Assembly (NCBI GenBank): GCA_013115135.1
Contig: JABANP010000007.1
Span: 186,001-250,000, forward strand
Length of the DNA stretch: 64,000 bases
Direction of reading: 5' to 3'
From: Perkinsus olseni
Taxonomy: Eukaryota; Perkinsozoa; Perkinsida; Perkinsidae
Shown here: positions 63,771 to 64,000 of the stretch, piece after piece
How the letters are laid out: every line of letters starts with the position of its first letter
How positions within the stretch are numbered: the first letter of the stretch is position 1
The notes under the pieces: generated by a model
The model's input: the letters and a program-made list of their open reading frames with translations, nothing else
Databases searched by the model: none
What the model was told of the DNA's origin: nothing
Program-made: the position numbers and the translations under genes

Positions 63771-64000
63771 GGCGAGAGGCGAGAGGTCCCGAGTTCGATT
63801 CTCGGCTCAGCCCAGTTTTGCTTCAAATCCCACTCGCTCCCCCCAGCACAATACGCTTGCTGCCCCTCTTCAGGTCACGGTGACCTCTCCTAACGCTGGT
63901 AACCTCGTCGGAGGAAGAGGTCCTCGCCAGAGCGATGCCGTGGTTAGTGCTAGTATGGAGACTGTAAAGCTCTCTATTGGTCCGGAGGGGGCACAAGACG
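63771..64000. other. Right flank with T-arm-like sequence
   Basis: Directly after the repeat, GAGAGGTCCCGAGTTCGATT followed by CTCGGCTCAGCCC forms a perfect 5-bp T-stem (CCGAG/CTCGG). A 5' half of a tRNA is not found next to it; the repeat array may have inserted into a tRNA or tRNA-derived sequence. The last 150 bp read as coding on the plus strand (VTSPNAGNLVGGRGPRQSDA), probably an exon of a gene running off the window. Confidence 0.4.

Noticed and set aside
1..64000. CRISPR arrays, bacterial operons, rRNA genes
   Set aside because: No regular short spaced repeats, no ribosome-binding-site-led operons and no rRNA signature sequences were seen; the spliceosomal introns show the DNA is eukaryotic nuclear.

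Overview
The window is nuclear DNA from a unicellular eukaryote with compact, intron-rich genes. Almost every recognisable gene is cut by very short GT-AG introns, mostly 38-80 nt and some possibly 27-28 nt. Exon phases and family motifs let me rebuild many gene models end to end. The gene set (SprT/GCNA-type protease, Mog1, a UTP5/WDR43-like rRNA factor, SPF27/BCAS2, base-exchange phosphatidylserine synthase, PdxT, an ATP-grasp ligase, tRNA-Arg and tRNA-Glu) together with tiny introns and GPI-anchor-like Cys-rich surface proteins suits a protist, perhaps a Perkinsus-like alveolate. The organism is inferred; no rRNA or organelle marker is present to prove it.

Layout. 0-3.6 kb: the end of a coiled-coil gene, then two Kelch paralogs facing tail to tail. 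4.5-8.4 kb (minus): an 8-exon SprT metalloprotease, an unknown 3-exon gene and a JmjC-like oxygenase. 9-14.3 kb (minus): unknown, mostly disordered proteins, ending with a novel multi-TM protein. 15-16 kb: a decayed thioredoxin fragment next to a dispersed repeat. 16.3-19.3 kb (minus): two paralogous Cys-rich proteins flanking an acidic-protein gene whose intron holds a tRNA-Arg on the other strand. 20.2-25.7 kb (minus): Mog1 and a UTP5-like protein. 26-29.7 kb: tRNA-Glu, a MTCH-like carrier fragment, and an 11-exon alpha/beta hydrolase with a C-terminal UIM-like helix. 30.4-33.7 kb: a tandem pair of an unknown two-block family. 35-46.7 kb (plus): a small membrane protein, SPF27, phosphatidylserine synthase, PdxT, a small TM protein and an ATP-grasp ligase. 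47.3-56.4 kb: two divergent coiled-coil genes. 61.1-63.8 kb: an almost perfect tandem pair of a 1.33-kb AT-richer, hairpin-bearing unit.

Three signals stand out. (1) Phosphatidylserine synthase, PdxT and a coiled-coil gene contain exons with exactly one surplus base where conserved protein sequence continues in the +1 frame, while neighbouring genes splice cleanly. (2) Several introns contain tRNA T-arm (B-box) sequences, in two cases nearly identical over about 18 nt. (3) A short GC-rich motif, GGCGGAGCGAAGC, recurs inside at least five introns. I could run no searches. Homology calls rest on motifs recognised by eye, and gene models on splice-phase bookkeeping.
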